Below are positions 1 through 10,448 of a stretch of 64,000 nucleotides of DNA, one piece after another; position 1 is the stretch's first letter, and each line of letters opens with the position of its first letter. This DNA is from Stutzerimonas decontaminans (GTDB lineage: Bacteria; Pseudomonadota; Gammaproteobacteria; Pseudomonadales; Pseudomonadaceae): NCBI RefSeq assembly GCF_000661915.1, contig NZ_CP007509.1, forward strand, positions 2,807,501 through 2,871,500. The letters run 5' to 3'. The position numbers were made by a program, and so were the translations under genes. The notes under the pieces were generated by a model. The model was not told the origin of the DNA. It made no database searches and saw nothing but the letters and a program-made list of their open reading frames with translations.

Positions 1-50
1 TCCGAGCGCATGATCGAAGGGATCAGTTTGTCTACCAGCCAGTTGCTCAT
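1..50 (-). CDS. accD: Acetyl-CoA carboxylase carboxyltransferase subunit beta, N-terminal fragment cut by window edge
   Basis: Only the first 16 codons are present. The reverse strand from position 50 reads MSNWLVDKLIPSIMRS, the characteristic start of Pseudomonas AccD, which with AccA transfers the carboxyl group from biotin to acetyl-CoA in the first step of fatty acid synthesis. The gene follows trpF on the same strand, matching the trpF-accD order of Pseudomonas. The 215 bp between trpF and this start hold no other gene I can support and presumably carry the accD promoter. The call rests on the short N-terminus plus synteny. Confidence 0.85.
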   Translation of the reverse strand, partial: MSNWLVDKLIPSIMRS

Positions 51-265
51 GCTCTTGTTCTCCAAAGCTTCAGTCCCGAGCGCACTCGCGCTGCGGGCAG
101 ATTCATCGTTGCGACCGATGTACGCGGGCACTTTAGGTCGCGTGAGCGATGCGCCTATACCAGGCGCAGCCGCAAAACTCCGATTTCCACCACATGGGGA
201 AATCCACAAACACTGTGCTGGTCTCACCAGCGACTCGTTACTGGACGGCCACGGCAGGCCGGGCG

Positions 266-889
266 TCACATGGCCGAGCGAACGCTCCGAACGAAAGCCT
301 GGACCTTGCTCGCATCCTTGATACCCTTGCTCGCTTCCACGCCACCGCTGACATCTACGGCGTACGGCCTAACCTGGGCAATGGCCTGCTGGACATTATC
401 TATTGTCAGACCTCCCGCAAGAATCAACGGCTTGGCCAGCGTAGGCGGAATCAGCGACCAATCGAATCGTTCGCCCGTCCCGCCCGGCACGCCAGCGACA
501 AATGTATCCAGGAGAATACCGCTGGCATTGGCGTAGCGAGCAATTTGGGCTGCAATGTCCTCATCGCCGCCAACTCGTAGCGCCTTGAACCAGGGGCGAC
601 GGAAGCCTTCGCAATCCACTGGTGTCTCATCGCCATGGAATTGCAGAACATCCAGCGGAACAGCGTCGAGAATCTCATTGACTTCGCCCCGACTGGCGTT
701 AACGAACAGGCCGACGGTAGTAACGAAAGGAGGCAGGGCCGCAACAATTTCGCGGGCCTGTTGCACGGTCACAGCGCGAGGACTCTTGGGGTAGAAAACC
801 AAACCGATGGCATCAGCCCCTGCATGAGCGGCAACCAAAGCGTCTTCGACGCGAGTGATCCCGCATATCTTGCTGCGAACGACGGACAA
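266..889 (-). CDS. trpF: Phosphoribosylanthranilate isomerase
   Basis: TrpF catalyses the Amadori rearrangement of phosphoribosylanthranilate in tryptophan synthesis, in the cytoplasm. The TIM-barrel signatures are clear: KICGITR near the N-terminus with the family's Cys-Gly-Ile, LQFHGDE in the middle, and the phosphate-binding ends LAGGL and DVSGGVE. I place the start at a TTG at 889 ([13 protein letters not shown]), because this gives the usual family N-terminus and AGGT lies about nine bases upstream; another TTG at 907 would add six residues. The product would be 207 residues, normal for the family. It sits between truA and accD, the standard Pseudomonas arrangement, away from the other trp genes. 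Confidence 0.93.
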   Translation of the reverse strand: MSVVRSKICGITRVEDALVAAHAGADAIGLVFYPKSPRAVTVQQAREIVAALPPFVTTVGLFVNASRGEVNEILDAVPLDVLQFHGDETPVDCEGFRRPWFKALRVGGDEDIAAQIARYANASGILLDTFVAGVPGGTGERFDWSLIPPTLAKPLILAGGLTIDNVQQAIAQVRPYAVDVSGGVEASKGIKDASKVQAFVRSVRSAM

Positions 890-979
890 TGGTTGCTTAC
901 CTATCAAAAGGGAAACCGGATGGTAACAAAAGACCTGCGACCTGCAAGCGAATAGGCCACGCCGCTTGCGCTAGCCCCA

Positions 980-1840
980 TCAGCGGCGAACGTCCGGCAA
1001 ACCCGAGAGGAAGTGCGGACCGAGATAGCGCTTAGGCAGGTCGAACTCTTCGGGATAATCGACCTCGATGAGATAAAGCCCGTACGGGTGCGCCGTCACT
1101 CCGCCCGTTCGGCGTACCCGCGACTGCAGCACTTCTGCCGCCCACTCTACCGGTCGCTCGCCAGCACCAATCGTCATGAGCACTCCGGCGAAGTTGCGCA
1201 CCATATGGTGCAGAAAGGCATTGGCTCGCACATCAATGACGATCAGCCGGCCATGCTCGAGAAGTTCCAGATGATGGATGGTTTTGATCGGCGACTTGGC
1301 CTGACATTGCCTGGCTCGGAAAGCACTGAAATCGTGAGTGCCGACAAATGCCGCGGCGGCAGCGCGCATACGCTCGATATCGAGCGGGCGATGGTTCCAG
1401 GTTACCTCTTCAGCCATATGCGCCGGACGGATCTGATCGTTGTAGATCACATAACGGTATCGGCGAGCCATGGCACTGAAGCGGGCATCGAAATGGCGCG
1501 GCATCTCTTTCGCCCAGGTAACGCTGATATCAGACGGTAAGTTCATGTTCGCGCCCATGACCCATGCATGCATGCTGCGCGAGACAGGCGTATCAAAATG
1601 AACCACCTGACCGCTGGCGTGCACCAGCGCATCGGTGCGTCCGGCACAGCTCAGGGTCACAGGCTGACCACCCGCGACTTTGCTCAGTGCGGTTTCGAGT
1701 GACTCTTGAATCGACGGCACACCTGCGCGCTGGCGCTGGAATCCGCGGTAGCGGGATCCCTTGTATTCGACGCCCAGAACGATCCTGGAAACGCCGACGG
1801 CAGCCATTTCGGCTGCCGTTTCGGGTACTGCTTGGGTCAT
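980..1840 (-). CDS. truA: tRNA pseudouridine(38-40) synthase TruA
   Basis: TruA converts uridines 38-40 of the tRNA anticodon stem-loop to pseudouridine. The 286-residue protein shows the family hallmarks: GVEYKGSRYRGFQRQ at the N-terminus, the catalytic-aspartate segment CAGRTDALVHASGQVV (the Asp of RTD), the RRYRYVIYN segment and FLHHMVRNFAGVL near the C-terminus. Its ATG lies two bases beyond the fimV stop codon (TGATCATG) with no good ribosome-binding site of its own, so translational coupling to fimV is likely. An internal Met at codon 12 is an alternative start. Confidence 0.95.
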   Translation of the reverse strand: MTQAVPETAAEMAAVGVSRIVLGVEYKGSRYRGFQRQRAGVPSIQESLETALSKVAGGQPVTLSCAGRTDALVHASGQVVHFDTPVSRSMHAWVMGANMNLPSDISVTWAKEMPRHFDARFSAMARRYRYVIYNDQIRPAHMAEEVTWNHRPLDIERMRAAAAAFVGTHDFSAFRARQCQAKSPIKTIHHLELLEHGRLIVIDVRANAFLHHMVRNFAGVLMTIGAGERPVEWAAEVLQSRVRRTGGVTAHPYGLYLIEVDYPEEFDLPKRYLGPHFLSGLPDVRR

Positions 1841-1842
1841 GA

Positions 1843-4581
1843 TCAGGCTAGTTTGGCGAGCATATCCCGCGCCTCTTGCTGTTGGACATCGCTCCCCTCG
1901 GAAATCACTTCATCGAGGATATCGCGTGCACCTTCGGCGTCGCCCATATCGATATAGGCTCGGGCGAGATCCAACTTGGTGGTGGTTTCGTCGGTATCGG
2001 AGAAGAAGTCGAAATCGTCATCCACTCCGCCATCCGTACCGACGGCAGCCATATTGCTAGCGGAAACGTCGTGGGGCTCTTGCAAGTCTTTAGACAGATT
2101 CTCCAGATCGGCTTCCACTTCGTTCAGCTGCTCGGCAAAATCGTTCGGCTGCGCCTCGAGCTGTGGCTCATCAAGCGAAATATCGAAGCCATCGAGGAGT
2201 TCGTCATCTGAAGTGGCGGCAGGCTCAGCCAGCTCGAAATCGAGCTCATCACTTTCAACAGCGGCGGTTGAGTCTTCATCGAGGCTCAGCGAAAACTCAT
2301 TGCTAGCAGACTCGGGACCCTTCTCACTATCCAGATCGAAAGAGAAGTCAGACAAATCGTCCTGCTTCGCTTCCGGAAGACTCTTCTCCTCTTCATCGAA
2401 AGAGAAATCGCTCACTGTGGACTGCACATCGCGCCCAGCTTCGGGCTCATCCAGCCCCAGATCATCGAAGTTAAATGCTTCGTCGTCCGATGCAGCGACA
2501 GGACGCTTGTCGTTCAGGTCGATGTCGAGATCGTCCAAACTGAGATCGAACGCATCATCCAGATCCTGACCTGCGGCCGGAGAAGCGGGATCATCCAACT
2601 GAAGGTCGTCAAGATCGAAGCTATCCACGTCCAGCTGAGTGGCAGTGGCCGTGGCGGCAACTGCAGACGCAGCAGAGGCTGTGATCATCGCGGGATATTT
2701 ATGCTTCAGCTGCTCCACTTCGAACGCTGCACCGCCAATTTCGCGCAGCTCGGTTTCCTGACGAGCGAACCCCTCACGGTTGCCCAGCTCGGCGTAGACC
2801 TCCATGAGCTTCAAACGTAGGTCGCTGCGCTGCGGCTCGTCATTGAGTGCGTTCTGCAGCAATTCTGCAGCCTGGTTGAAGCGGCCATAGGCAATATAGA
2901 TGTCCGCCTCAGCCAAGGCATCCCCAGTCGCGGTGGTCAGATCGTCAGATGCCGACGCACTGGTGGCTTGAAATGGAGCAGGTTCAGGCTGCTCCTGACC
3001 GATATCAACAAATTCAGGCGCGCCGACTCGCAAATCGTCGACTGCGTCGGCCGCCATCAGGCTTTCCTGTAGCTCGGCCTCTTTCATTGCATTGCGCCGC
3101 GATAGCGCCATCAATCCAACCAGCAGCAACAGCAGCGCGCCGCCACCCACTGCACCGAGCAGCAAGGTATTGGACATCAGATCGTCTATCAGGCCCTTGG
3201 GCTCTGGCTCGACTACCGGCGCTGCAGGCTTCACCGGAGCGGGTTTCGCTGCAGGCTTTGCAGCAGCGGGACGCTCGACCGGTGCAGGAGCGGCGGCCGC
3301 TGCCGGCTCTTGCTGACTGCCTGCCGCCAAGTCGGCCTGGGAGTCGGCGCCATCTGTACCCGCACTGTTCGCTACGTCTTGCGCTGACTGAGACTCGCCC
3401 ACGGTAGCAGCTGGCTGACCGGCCGAGTCACTCGCAGAAGGCACCTGGCCGTCGGCACTTAGCTGTACCTGAAGCTTGGCAAGCTGATCATCCTTGAGCT
3501 GCATCAGGCGCTGCAGTTTTTCCAGCTGCCCTTGCAGATCATTCAAACGGTCTTTCAGCTCATCGTTTTCACGGCGACTGGAATCGAGGCTTTCCTGCGT
3601 CACGGCAAGTTTGTCACGCAAGGCCTTGCCACCATCGGCAGAGCCGGTGTCGGAACCCGCAGTGGACTTGCCAGCATCGGCAGCCACCAGTCGCAGGCTG
3701 TCCCCACTATCGCTACGTGATGGGGCAGCGCCCGCCTCCGTGCGACGAGTCGCATCGATCTGACGAGCGCCTGCGACTGCACCGGTCCGGCCCTGGCGCC
3801 AGGCCGCATTTTGCTCTGCAACCTGAGCTATTGCTTCACCCTGGGAACGCTTGGAGATCTGCTGAGCGTCTGGCAGGCGAAGCACCTGGCCGCTCTTCAT
3901 GCGATTGATATTGCCGCCAATGAAGGCGTCCGGATTGAGGTCCTGAATCGCCAGCATTGTCTGATGTACCGTGCCGCTATGGCGATTGCGCTCAGCTATA
4001 TCCCAGAGCGTATCGCGGGCAGACGTCTTGTATTCGCTGCCATCCTGCTGTGCGGCCGTTGCCACGCTGGCTGCGGGCGCGACGGACGGACGGACAGGTG
4101 CAGAGCGCGCCGGTTCGACGGCGCGTGCCGGAGCAGAAATAGGCAGCTGGGGTGCAGCCGCGGCGGCGGTTTCAGGCGAATATAGCGGCGGGTCCAGCAG
4201 CAAGGTGTATTCGCGCAGCAAGCGACCGTTGGGCCAAAGAACCTCTACGAGGAAATTGAGATACGGTTCGCGTACCGGCTTGCTTGAGGAGACCTGAATG
4301 ACGCTTTTTCCGTTAGGCCGAAGTACAGGAGTGAACTTCAGATCGGTCAGAAAATATTGACGATCAATACCGGCGCGGTTGAATTCCTCAAGCGATGCGA
4401 GGACTGGGATAACCTCTCCCGGAGCCAGGCTTTTGGCATCCAGCAGCTCGATTTCCGCTATCAGAGGTTGATTCAATGACGACTGAAGCGTGACCTCTCC
4501 CAACCCAAGCGCGTGGGCCATTTCTGTAGTCAGCGCGGTAGCAGCCGCGATTGCCAGCACCAGATTGCGAACCCGAACCAT
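1843..4581 (-). CDS. fimV: FimV-type pilus assembly and polarity hub protein
   Basis: FimV is an inner-membrane, peptidoglycan-binding protein that organises type IV pili, type II secretion and cell-pole signalling. The 912-residue product has a signal peptide (about residues 1-24), the FimV N-terminal domain (GLGEVTLQSSLNQPLIAEI), a LysM domain at about 182-236, a coiled coil at about 320-375, a Pro/Ala-rich linker, one transmembrane helix at about 470-495, and a very acidic cytoplasmic region with Asp-Leu-rich repeats. It ends in the conserved FimV C-terminal TPR motif (LDLARAYIDMGDAEGARDIL). Length and architecture are as in P. aeruginosa FimV. A short palindrome (GCCACCTAGAGGTGGC) lies in the upstream gap. 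truA follows directly. Confidence 0.95.
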   Translation of the reverse strand: MVRVRNLVLAIAAATALTTEMAHALGLGEVTLQSSLNQPLIAEIELLDAKSLAPGEVIPVLASLEEFNRAGIDRQYFLTDLKFTPVLRPNGKSVIQVSSSKPVREPYLNFLVEVLWPNGRLLREYTLLLDPPLYSPETAAAAAPQLPISAPARAVEPARSAPVRPSVAPAASVATAAQQDGSEYKTSARDTLWDIAERNRHSGTVHQTMLAIQDLNPDAFIGGNINRMKSGQVLRLPDAQQISKRSQGEAIAQVAEQNAAWRQGRTGAVAGARQIDATRRTEAGAAPSRSDSGDSLRLVAADAGKSTAGSDTGSADGGKALRDKLAVTQESLDSSRRENDELKDRLNDLQGQLEKLQRLMQLKDDQLAKLQVQLSADGQVPSASDSAGQPAATVGESQSAQDVANSAGTDGADSQADLAAGSQQEPAAAAAPAPVERPAAAKPAAKPAPVKPAAPVVEPEPKGLIDDLMSNTLLLGAVGGGALLLLLVGLMALSRRNAMKEAELQESLMAADAVDDLRVGAPEFVDIGQEQPEPAPFQATSASASDDLTTATGDALAEADIYIAYGRFNQAAELLQNALNDEPQRSDLRLKLMEVYAELGNREGFARQETELREIGGAAFEVEQLKHKYPAMITASAASAVAATATATQLDVDSFDLDDLQLDDPASPAAGQDLDDAFDLSLDDLDIDLNDKRPVAASDDEAFNFDDLGLDEPEAGRDVQSTVSDFSFDEEEKSLPEAKQDDLSDFSFDLDSEKGPESASNEFSLSLDEDSTAAVESDELDFELAEPAATSDDELLDGFDISLDEPQLEAQPNDFAEQLNEVEADLENLSKDLQEPHDVSASNMAAVGTDGGVDDDFDFFSDTDETTTKLDLARAYIDMGDAEGARDILDEVISEGSDVQQQEARDMLAKLA

Positions 4582-4725
4582 TATTTAATCCCTTGTTTAT
4601 CTTTTTCTCGAACTACGAGAGGGTCTTATTTCACTGCCCGCGCCACCTAGAGGTGGCTCCCCATCAGCGATAAGCCGTTCAGCGCATCGGCTAGAAATAT
4701 TCTTCGAATTACCAGTAAGTATCTT

Positions 4726-5736
4726 TTACAGATAGTCTTTTATCAACAACTCACCGGACTGCACAGCATTCAGTGCCGCGCCTTTTCGCACGTTATCAGA
4801 CACAATCCACAAATTGACTTGGCGCGGATCGCAGATACCGCAGCGGACTCTACCGATGTAGATGACATCCTGTCCGATCGCATCACTGACAGCCGTAGGG
4901 TAGTCATCCGACGCCACGACTTCGATCCCCGGAGCCGCTTCGAGGGTCGCGGATAACAACTGCGCATCGGCGTCACGACTACCGCGCAACGAGACTACAA
5001 GACTTTCACCAAAAAATACCGGCGCCTGGATGAACGTCACGGAAACCTCAAGCTGAGGACTGTCTAGAAGCTGGCGAAGCTCATCGACCAAGCGTCGTTC
5101 CTGTGCCGCATGACCTTGCGCATCGACCCCCTCCGTCTGCGCAAGCATGTTGAACGCCACTTGCCGGCCAAATAGGCGGGGCTCCAATGGGCGAGCGTTC
5201 AGTAGCTCGGTCGTTTGCCGTGCAAGCTCTTTCACTCCTGCCGCGCCGCGACTGGAAACTGGCAAACACGCCGTCACCGTAATGCCATGCAAACCAAGCT
5301 GATGCCGGATGGGCGCCAGTGCGATAGCCAGTGCGACCGATTCCGGCAGAGGACTGGCAACGGCGCGGCGGCCCGTTTCGGAATCAAGCAGCGCGCCATT
5401 CACCTCAGGCACCAGACACGGTTGCTGCTCTACGGGAATCGAGCCTGAAAGATCAATGACCCGGCAGCCTGCAGTGATCGCCCTGACGTGGCACTCACTC
5501 ACCAATGTCGAGGCACCGACGAGAAACACCAATTGCACGCGAGTGAAATCGAAGCGATCCGCGCCGCCGACGCGCAGATTGCGACCATTGAAAACAACCG
5601 TATGCCCAACGCCCTCATCGTCGTCCAGCAGGTGCAGCTCGCTTAGCGGAAACGCTCGCTCCTCAAGCACCTCGACCAATGCTTCGCCTACCAGGCTGAC
5701 CGCTCCTACAACCGCAACACCAACATCTGTGGGCAT
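4726..5736 (-). CDS. Aspartate-semialdehyde dehydrogenase homologue (USG-1 type), probably without ASADH activity
   Basis: The 336-residue protein has the ASADH fold: a Rossmann start (VAVVGAVSLVGEALVEVL), the SVSG-like PVSSRGAAGVKELARQT segment, QAPVFFGESLVVSL and the family C-terminus QVNLWIVSDNVRKGAALNAV. It lies directly downstream of the true asd, as PA3116 does in P. aeruginosa. The catalytic-cysteine segment, GGNCTVS in the neighbouring Asd, reads ASPLPESVA here, so the nucleophile is missing (seen). Enzymatic activity is therefore unlikely (inference); the real role of this paralogue is not known to me. The start at 5736 is chosen for its GGAGG ribosome-binding site; an upstream ATG at 5748 is in frame. 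Confidence 0.85.
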   Translation of the reverse strand: MPTDVGVAVVGAVSLVGEALVEVLEERAFPLSELHLLDDDEGVGHTVVFNGRNLRVGGADRFDFTRVQLVFLVGASTLVSECHVRAITAGCRVIDLSGSIPVEQQPCLVPEVNGALLDSETGRRAVASPLPESVALAIALAPIRHQLGLHGITVTACLPVSSRGAAGVKELARQTTELLNARPLEPRLFGRQVAFNMLAQTEGVDAQGHAAQERRLVDELRQLLDSPQLEVSVTFIQAPVFFGESLVVSLRGSRDADAQLLSATLEAAPGIEVVASDDYPTAVSDAIGQDVIYIGRVRCGICDPRQVNLWIVSDNVRKGAALNAVQSGELLIKDYL

Positions 5737-5819
5737 CGCCACCTCCATGCATTAAGGACCGGCACTGTAACGAAATGACAGCTCGCTGCAAGCAGCGCCG
5801 CCGAGCGGCAGGCCGCGCA

Positions 5820-5850
5820 AACGAAAACGCCGCGAACAAGTCGCGGCGTT
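5820..5850 (-). terminator. Rho-independent terminator between asd and its homologue
   Basis: A perfect 10-bp stem (5826-5835 with 5841-5850, 5-nt loop), followed on the minus strand by TTTTCGTTT. It lies just after the asd stop, so it should separate asd transcripts from the downstream homologue. Confidence 0.7.
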
Positions 5851-5871
5851 GGGTACTTCATGCAATGCGCA

Positions 5872-6984
5872 TCAACGCTCCAGCAGGATTCGCAGCATGC
5901 GACGCAGCGGTTCTGCGGCCCCCCACAGCAACTGATCGCCTACGGTGAACGCGCCCAGATAGTGCGACCCCATGTTGAGCTTGCGTAGACGCCCGACCGG
6001 CACTGCCAGGGTGCCGGTGACTGCTGCGGGGCTAAGCTCCTGCATGCTGGCATCGCGGTGATTCGGCACCAGCTTGACCCAGGGGTTGTGCTGACTGATC
6101 AGCCCTTCGATATCCGAGATCGGCACATCTTTGTTCAGCTTGATGGTCAGCGCCTGGCTGTGACAGCGCATAGCTCCAACCCGCACGCAAATGCCATCGA
6201 CCGGAATCGGACTCTTGAACCGACCAAGGATTTTGTTGGTTTCGGCCTGCGCCTTCCACTCTTCGCGGCTCTGCCCGTTGGGCAGCTCCTTGTCGATGTA
6301 CGGGATCAGGCTGCCCGCCAGCGGCACACCGAAATTGTCGACCGGGAAGGCCTCGCTGCGCTGGGTTTCGGCGACCTTGCGGTCGATGTCGAGAATGGCG
6401 CTGGCAGGATTGGCCAAGTCATCGGCCACGGCCGCGTTGATCGCTCCCATCTGCTTGATCAGCTCGCGCATGTTCTGCGCGCCGGCACCGGACGCCGCCT
6501 GATAGGTCATGGCGCTCATCCACTCGACCAGGCCGGCCTCGAACAGGCCGCCGAGCCCCATCAGCGCCAGGCTGACGGTGCAGTTGCCACCGATATAGTT
6601 CTTGGTGCCGGCATCCAGCTGCTGGTCGATCACGCGGCGGTTCACCGGGTCGAGCACGATTACCGCATCGTCCTGCATACGCAGGGAGGACGCCGCGTCG
6701 ATCCAGTAGCCCTGCCAGCCGGCCTCGCGCAGCTTGGGGAAGACTTCATTGGTGTAGTCGCCACCCTGACAGGTCAGGATCACATCGAGGCCTTTCAACT
6801 CGTCGATGTTGTAGGCGTCCTTCAGCGCAGCGGTTTCCTTGCCAATATCGGGGCCTTGGCCGCCGACGTTGGAAGTGGTGAAGAACACAGGCTCGATCAG
6901 GTCGAAATCCCGCTCTTCCAGCATCCGCTGCATGAGCACGGAACCGACCATACCGCGCCAACCGATCAGACCTACACGTTTCAT
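5872..6984 (-). CDS. asd: Aspartate-semialdehyde dehydrogenase
   Basis: Asd reduces aspartyl phosphate to aspartate semialdehyde, the branch point to lysine/diaminopimelate, methionine and threonine. The 370-residue protein begins [20 protein letters not shown] with the NADPH-binding loop, has the catalytic cysteine in [13 protein letters not shown], the [18 protein letters not shown] segment and the substrate-binding [16 protein letters not shown]. Length and sequence match the gamma-proteobacterial enzyme of P. aeruginosa. It lies 54 bp after leuB on the same strand and ends at a hairpin terminator. Confidence 0.97.
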   Translation of the reverse strand: MKRVGLIGWRGMVGSVLMQRMLEERDFDLIEPVFFTTSNVGGQGPDIGKETAALKDAYNIDELKGLDVILTCQGGDYTNEVFPKLREAGWQGYWIDAASSLRMQDDAVIVLDPVNRRVIDQQLDAGTKNYIGGNCTVSLALMGLGGLFEAGLVEWMSAMTYQAASGAGAQNMRELIKQMGAINAAVADDLANPASAILDIDRKVAETQRSEAFPVDNFGVPLAGSLIPYIDKELPNGQSREEWKAQAETNKILGRFKSPIPVDGICVRVGAMRCHSQALTIKLNKDVPISDIEGLISQHNPWVKLVPNHRDASMQELSPAAVTGTLAVPVGRLRKLNMGSHYLGAFTVGDQLLWGAAEPLRRMLRILLER

Positions 6985-7038
6985 CGCAACTACACCTATA
7001 GAAAAAGTGGCCCGCGCAGATTAAGGCGGGCCAGAAGA

Positions 7039-8121
7039 TTACAACTTCGCGAGGGCCGCGACTACTGCATCGCCCATCGCCTGAGTACCGACTTTGTTAC
7101 AACCTTCGGACCAGATGTCTCCGGTACGCAGCCCCTGATCGAGCACATCGCTGACCGCGCGCTCGATGGCATCGGCCGCGGCCACCTGGTTGAAGCTGTA
7201 ACGCAGCATCATCGAAACGGAAAGAATGGTCGCCACCGGGTTGGCGATGCCCTGGCCAGCGATATCCGGCGCCGAACCGTGGCACGGCTCGTACATGCCC
7301 TTGTTGCCCGCGTCCAGCGAGGCGGACGGCAGCATGCCGATGGAGCCGGTCAGCATCGATGCCTCATCGGAAAGGATGTCGCCGAACATATTGTCGGTCA
7401 CGATCACGTCGAACTGCTTCGGCGCGCGCACCAGCTGCATGGCCGCATTGTCGACGTACATGTGGCTGAGCTCGACCTCGGGATAGTCCTTGGCCACTTC
7501 CTCGACCACCGCGCGCCATAGCTGGCTGGAGGCCAGCACATTGGCCTTGTCCACCGAGCAGAGCTTCTTGTTGCGCACCATGGCCATATCGAAACCGACC
7601 TTGGCGATGCGACGAATCTCGCTCTCGCTGTACGGCAGCGTGTCGTATGCCATGCGCTCGCCGTTCTCCAGCACCTTGCTTTCGCGTGGCTTGCCGAAAT
7701 AGATGCCGCCGGTCAGCTCGCGAACGATCAGGATATCGAGCCCCGCCACGATCTCAGGCTTGAGCGAGGACGCATCAGCCAGCTGCGGATAGAGCAATGC
7801 GGGACGCAGGTTGCCAAACAGCCCCAGCTCGGAGCGGATCTTCAGCAGGCCGCGTTCGGGACGAATGGCCGGATCGATCTTGTCCCACTTCGGACCGCCC
7901 ACGGCGCCTAGCAGAATGGCGTCGGCGGCACGTGCACGCTCAAGGGTTTCGTCCGCCAGCGGTACGCCGTACTTGTCGACAGCCGCGCCACCCAGCTCGT
8001 CGTAGCTCAGCTCGAAGCCCAGCTCGAACTTGTCATTGGCAAGCTGCAGCACCTTGACCGCCTCGGCCATGATCTCCGGGCCAATACCATCACCGGGAAG
8101 AACCAGAATCTGTTTGCTCAT
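7039..8121 (-). CDS. leuB: 3-Isopropylmalate dehydrogenase
   Basis: LeuB oxidatively decarboxylates 3-isopropylmalate with NAD+ in leucine synthesis. The 360-residue protein has the family start ([21 protein letters not shown]), the substrate-binding [11 protein letters not shown] and [10 protein letters not shown] segments, the metal-binding signature [19 protein letters not shown] and the NAD-site [12 protein letters not shown]. It follows leuC-leuD after a 103-bp gap. Many pseudomonads have a small methyltransferase-like gene between leuD and leuB (my recollection of the group); none fits into this gap. Confidence 0.97.
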   Translation of the reverse strand: MSKQILVLPGDGIGPEIMAEAVKVLQLANDKFELGFELSYDELGGAAVDKYGVPLADETLERARAADAILLGAVGGPKWDKIDPAIRPERGLLKIRSELGLFGNLRPALLYPQLADASSLKPEIVAGLDILIVRELTGGIYFGKPRESKVLENGERMAYDTLPYSESEIRRIAKVGFDMAMVRNKKLCSVDKANVLASSQLWRAVVEEVAKDYPEVELSHMYVDNAAMQLVRAPKQFDVIVTDNMFGDILSDEASMLTGSIGMLPSASLDAGNKGMYEPCHGSAPDIAGQGIANPVATILSVSMMLRYSFNQVAAADAIERAVSDVLDQGLRTGDIWSEGCNKVGTQAMGDAVVAALAKL

Positions 8122-8224
8122 TGCATTCCTCGATTTCTTGTTGGGCGGCTGGTGCTTTCATTCAGCATTCAGCCACCGAAATTCTGCAGAGGATGGATGA
8201 AGCGTCACCCACCCTACCTTCATC

Positions 8225-8872
8225 TCATTTGATCGCGCCGAACAGCCAGGGTTGGCTCTGCTGGTGGCCGACTTCGAATGCCTTGATAGCCTCGGCGTCC
8301 TGCAGGGTCAGACCGATATCGTCGAGGCCGTTAAGCAGGCAATGCTTGCGGAAGGCGTCGACTTCGAAGCGATACTGCTTGCCGTCCGGACGCGTCACGG
8401 TTTGCGCGGCCAGGTCGACTGTTAGCTGATAGCCCTCGGTCGCCTCGGCCTGCTGGAACAGTTCGTCCACCTCTTGTTCCTTCAGCACGATCGGCAGCAG
8501 GCCGTTCTTGAAACTGTTGTTGAAGAAGATGTCAGCAAAGCTCGGCGCAATGATGGTACGGAAGCCGTACTCCTCCAATGCCCAGGGCGCATGCTCGCGG
8601 GACGAGCCGCAACCAAAGTTCTCCCGGGCCAGCAGCACGCTAGCGCCCTGGTAGCGCGGAAAGTTCAGCACGAAGTCCTTGTTCACCGGACGCTGCGAGC
8701 AATCCTGGTTCGGCTGACCGACGTCCAGATAGCGCCACTCGTCGAACAGGTTGGGACCGAAGCCAGTGCGTTTGATCGACTTGAGAAACTGCTTGGGAAT
8801 GATCTGATCGGTGTCGACATTGGCGCGATCGAGCGGGCAGACCAGGCCGGTGTGTTGGGTAAAGGCTTTCAT
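8225..8872 (-). CDS. leuD: 3-Isopropylmalate dehydratase small subunit
   Basis: LeuD pairs with LeuC to isomerise 2- to 3-isopropylmalate. The start at 8872 gives [30 protein letters not shown], the usual N-terminus, and has GAGGAGAG just upstream; longer in-frame readings run into leuC and are not credible. The protein is 215 residues with the swivel-domain motif [15 protein letters not shown]. It begins 11 bp after leuC and is certainly co-transcribed with it. Confidence 0.97.
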   Translation of the reverse strand: MKAFTQHTGLVCPLDRANVDTDQIIPKQFLKSIKRTGFGPNLFDEWRYLDVGQPNQDCSQRPVNKDFVLNFPRYQGASVLLARENFGCGSSREHAPWALEEYGFRTIIAPSFADIFFNNSFKNGLLPIVLKEQEVDELFQQAEATEGYQLTVDLAAQTVTRPDGKQYRFEVDAFRKHCLLNGLDDIGLTLQDAEAIKAFEVGHQQSQPWLFGAIK

Positions 8873-8883
8873 CCGTTCTCTCC

Positions 8884-10311
8884 TCAGGCCTGGACCAGTT
8901 CGCGTACATCGATGAAGTGACCGGTTACCGCCGCAGCAGCAGCCATGGCCGGACTGACCAGATGCGTACGGCCACCGGCGCCCTGACGGCCTTCGAAGTT
9001 GCGGTTGGAGGTCGAGGCGCAATGCTCGCCACTACCGAGCTTGTCCGGGTTCATCGCCAGGCACATGGAGCAGCCCGGTTCGCGCCATTCGAAGCCGGCC
9101 TCGACGAAAATTTTGTCCAGCCCTTCAGCCTCGGCCTGCTGCTTGACCAGCCCGGAGCCCGGCACCACCAGCGCCTGCTTGACGTTGGCCGCAACCTTGC
9201 GGCCCTTGGCGACTTCCGCCGCCGCGCGCAGATCCTCGATCCGCGAGTTGGTGCAAGAACCAATGAACACGCGGTCCAGCTTGATCTCGGTGATCGGCTG
9301 GTTGGCATTCAGGCCCATGTACTTCAATGCGCGAACGATGGAATCGCGCTTGACCGGGTCGGCTTCGACGGCAGGATCCGGTACGTTCTGATCGACAGCC
9401 AGCACCATTTCCGGTGAGGTACCCCAGCTGACCTGCGGCTTGATGTCCTCGGCCTTGAGCTCGACGACAGTATCGAACACTGCGTCATCATCGGAGACCA
9501 GGCCCTTCCACAACTCGACGGCCTTGTCCCAATCGGCGCCTTTCGGAGCGTACGGGCGGCCCTCTACATAAGCGATGGTCTTTTCGTCGACCGCCACCAT
9601 GCCCACGCGTGCACCAGCCTCGATGGACATGTTGCAGATGGTCATGCGCCCTTCCATGGACAGATCGCGAATCGCGCTGCCGGCGAACTCCAGGGCATGA
9701 CCGTTACCACCGGCGGTGCCGATCTTGCCGATCACGGCCAGCACGATGTCCTTGGCGGTAACGCCGAATGGCAGCTTGCCTTCGACACGCACCTGCATGT
9801 TCTTCATTTTCTTGGCGACCAGACACTGCGTGGCGAGCACATGCTCGACCTCCGAGGTGCCGATGCCGTGGGCCAGCGCACCGAAGGCGCCATGGGTGGA
9901 GGTGTGCGAGTCACCGCAGACCACGGTCATGCCCGGCAGCGTCGCGCCCTGCTCCGGGCCGATGACATGAACGATGCCCTGGCGGACGTCGTTCATTTTG
10001 AATTCGAGGATGCCGAAGTCATCGCAGTTCTCGTCCAGTGTCTGCACCTGGATGCGCGACACCTCGTCGGCAATGGCTTCCAGACCGCCCTGGCGCTCGC
10101 CCTTGGTGGTCGGCACATTGTGGTCCGGGGTGGCGATATTGGCGTCGATGCGCCATGGCTTGCGGTTGGCCAGACGCAGGCCTTCGAATGCTTGCGGCGA
10201 GGTCACCTCGTGAAGGATGTGACGGTCGATGTAGATCAGCGACGAACCATCGTCGCGACGTTTCACCTCGTGCATTTCCCAGAGCTTGTCGTAGAGCGTT
10301 TTGCCGGCCAT
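8884..10311 (-). CDS. leuC: 3-Isopropylmalate dehydratase large subunit
   Basis: LeuC is the 4Fe-4S aconitase-family subunit of isopropylmalate isomerase. The 475-residue protein shows [20 protein letters not shown] and the cluster-ligand regions [14 protein letters not shown] and [13 protein letters not shown], which supply the three cysteines. It is the first gene of the leuC-leuD run and is divergent from a LysR-type regulator across a 137-bp shared promoter region, an arrangement also found in P. aeruginosa. Confidence 0.97.
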   Translation of the reverse strand: MAGKTLYDKLWEMHEVKRRDDGSSLIYIDRHILHEVTSPQAFEGLRLANRKPWRIDANIATPDHNVPTTKGERQGGLEAIADEVSRIQVQTLDENCDDFGILEFKMNDVRQGIVHVIGPEQGATLPGMTVVCGDSHTSTHGAFGALAHGIGTSEVEHVLATQCLVAKKMKNMQVRVEGKLPFGVTAKDIVLAVIGKIGTAGGNGHALEFAGSAIRDLSMEGRMTICNMSIEAGARVGMVAVDEKTIAYVEGRPYAPKGADWDKAVELWKGLVSDDDAVFDTVVELKAEDIKPQVSWGTSPEMVLAVDQNVPDPAVEADPVKRDSIVRALKYMGLNANQPITEIKLDRVFIGSCTNSRIEDLRAAAEVAKGRKVAANVKQALVVPGSGLVKQQAEAEGLDKIFVEAGFEWREPGCSMCLAMNPDKLGSGEHCASTSNRNFEGRQGAGGRTHLVSPAMAAAAAVTGHFIDVRELVQA

Positions 10312-10448
10312 CGGACTTTCCTCATCTGCTTTCTATGCGGGGCGAATAGCCCCTGCGCTTTATGGGGACGATGCTAGGGGCTTGCATTCAATTACTCAAA
10401 TTCATATTTTTCATCCGATACATTCCCACTTGGAATCGGAAGAACGCT
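10312..10448. promoter_or_regulatory. Divergent promoter region between leuC and the LysR-type gene
   Basis: The 137-bp gap between divergent leuC and the LysR-family gene is the expected place for both promoters and the LysR operator. It is locally AT-rich around 10385-10440. I could not pick out a convincing T-N11-A operator by eye, so only the location is inferred. Confidence 0.4.

Noticed and set aside
6058..7521. Long plus-strand reading frame of 487 codons over asd and leuB
   Set aside because: It is antisense to two certain genes, with composition typical of a reverse-frame shadow in high-GC DNA.
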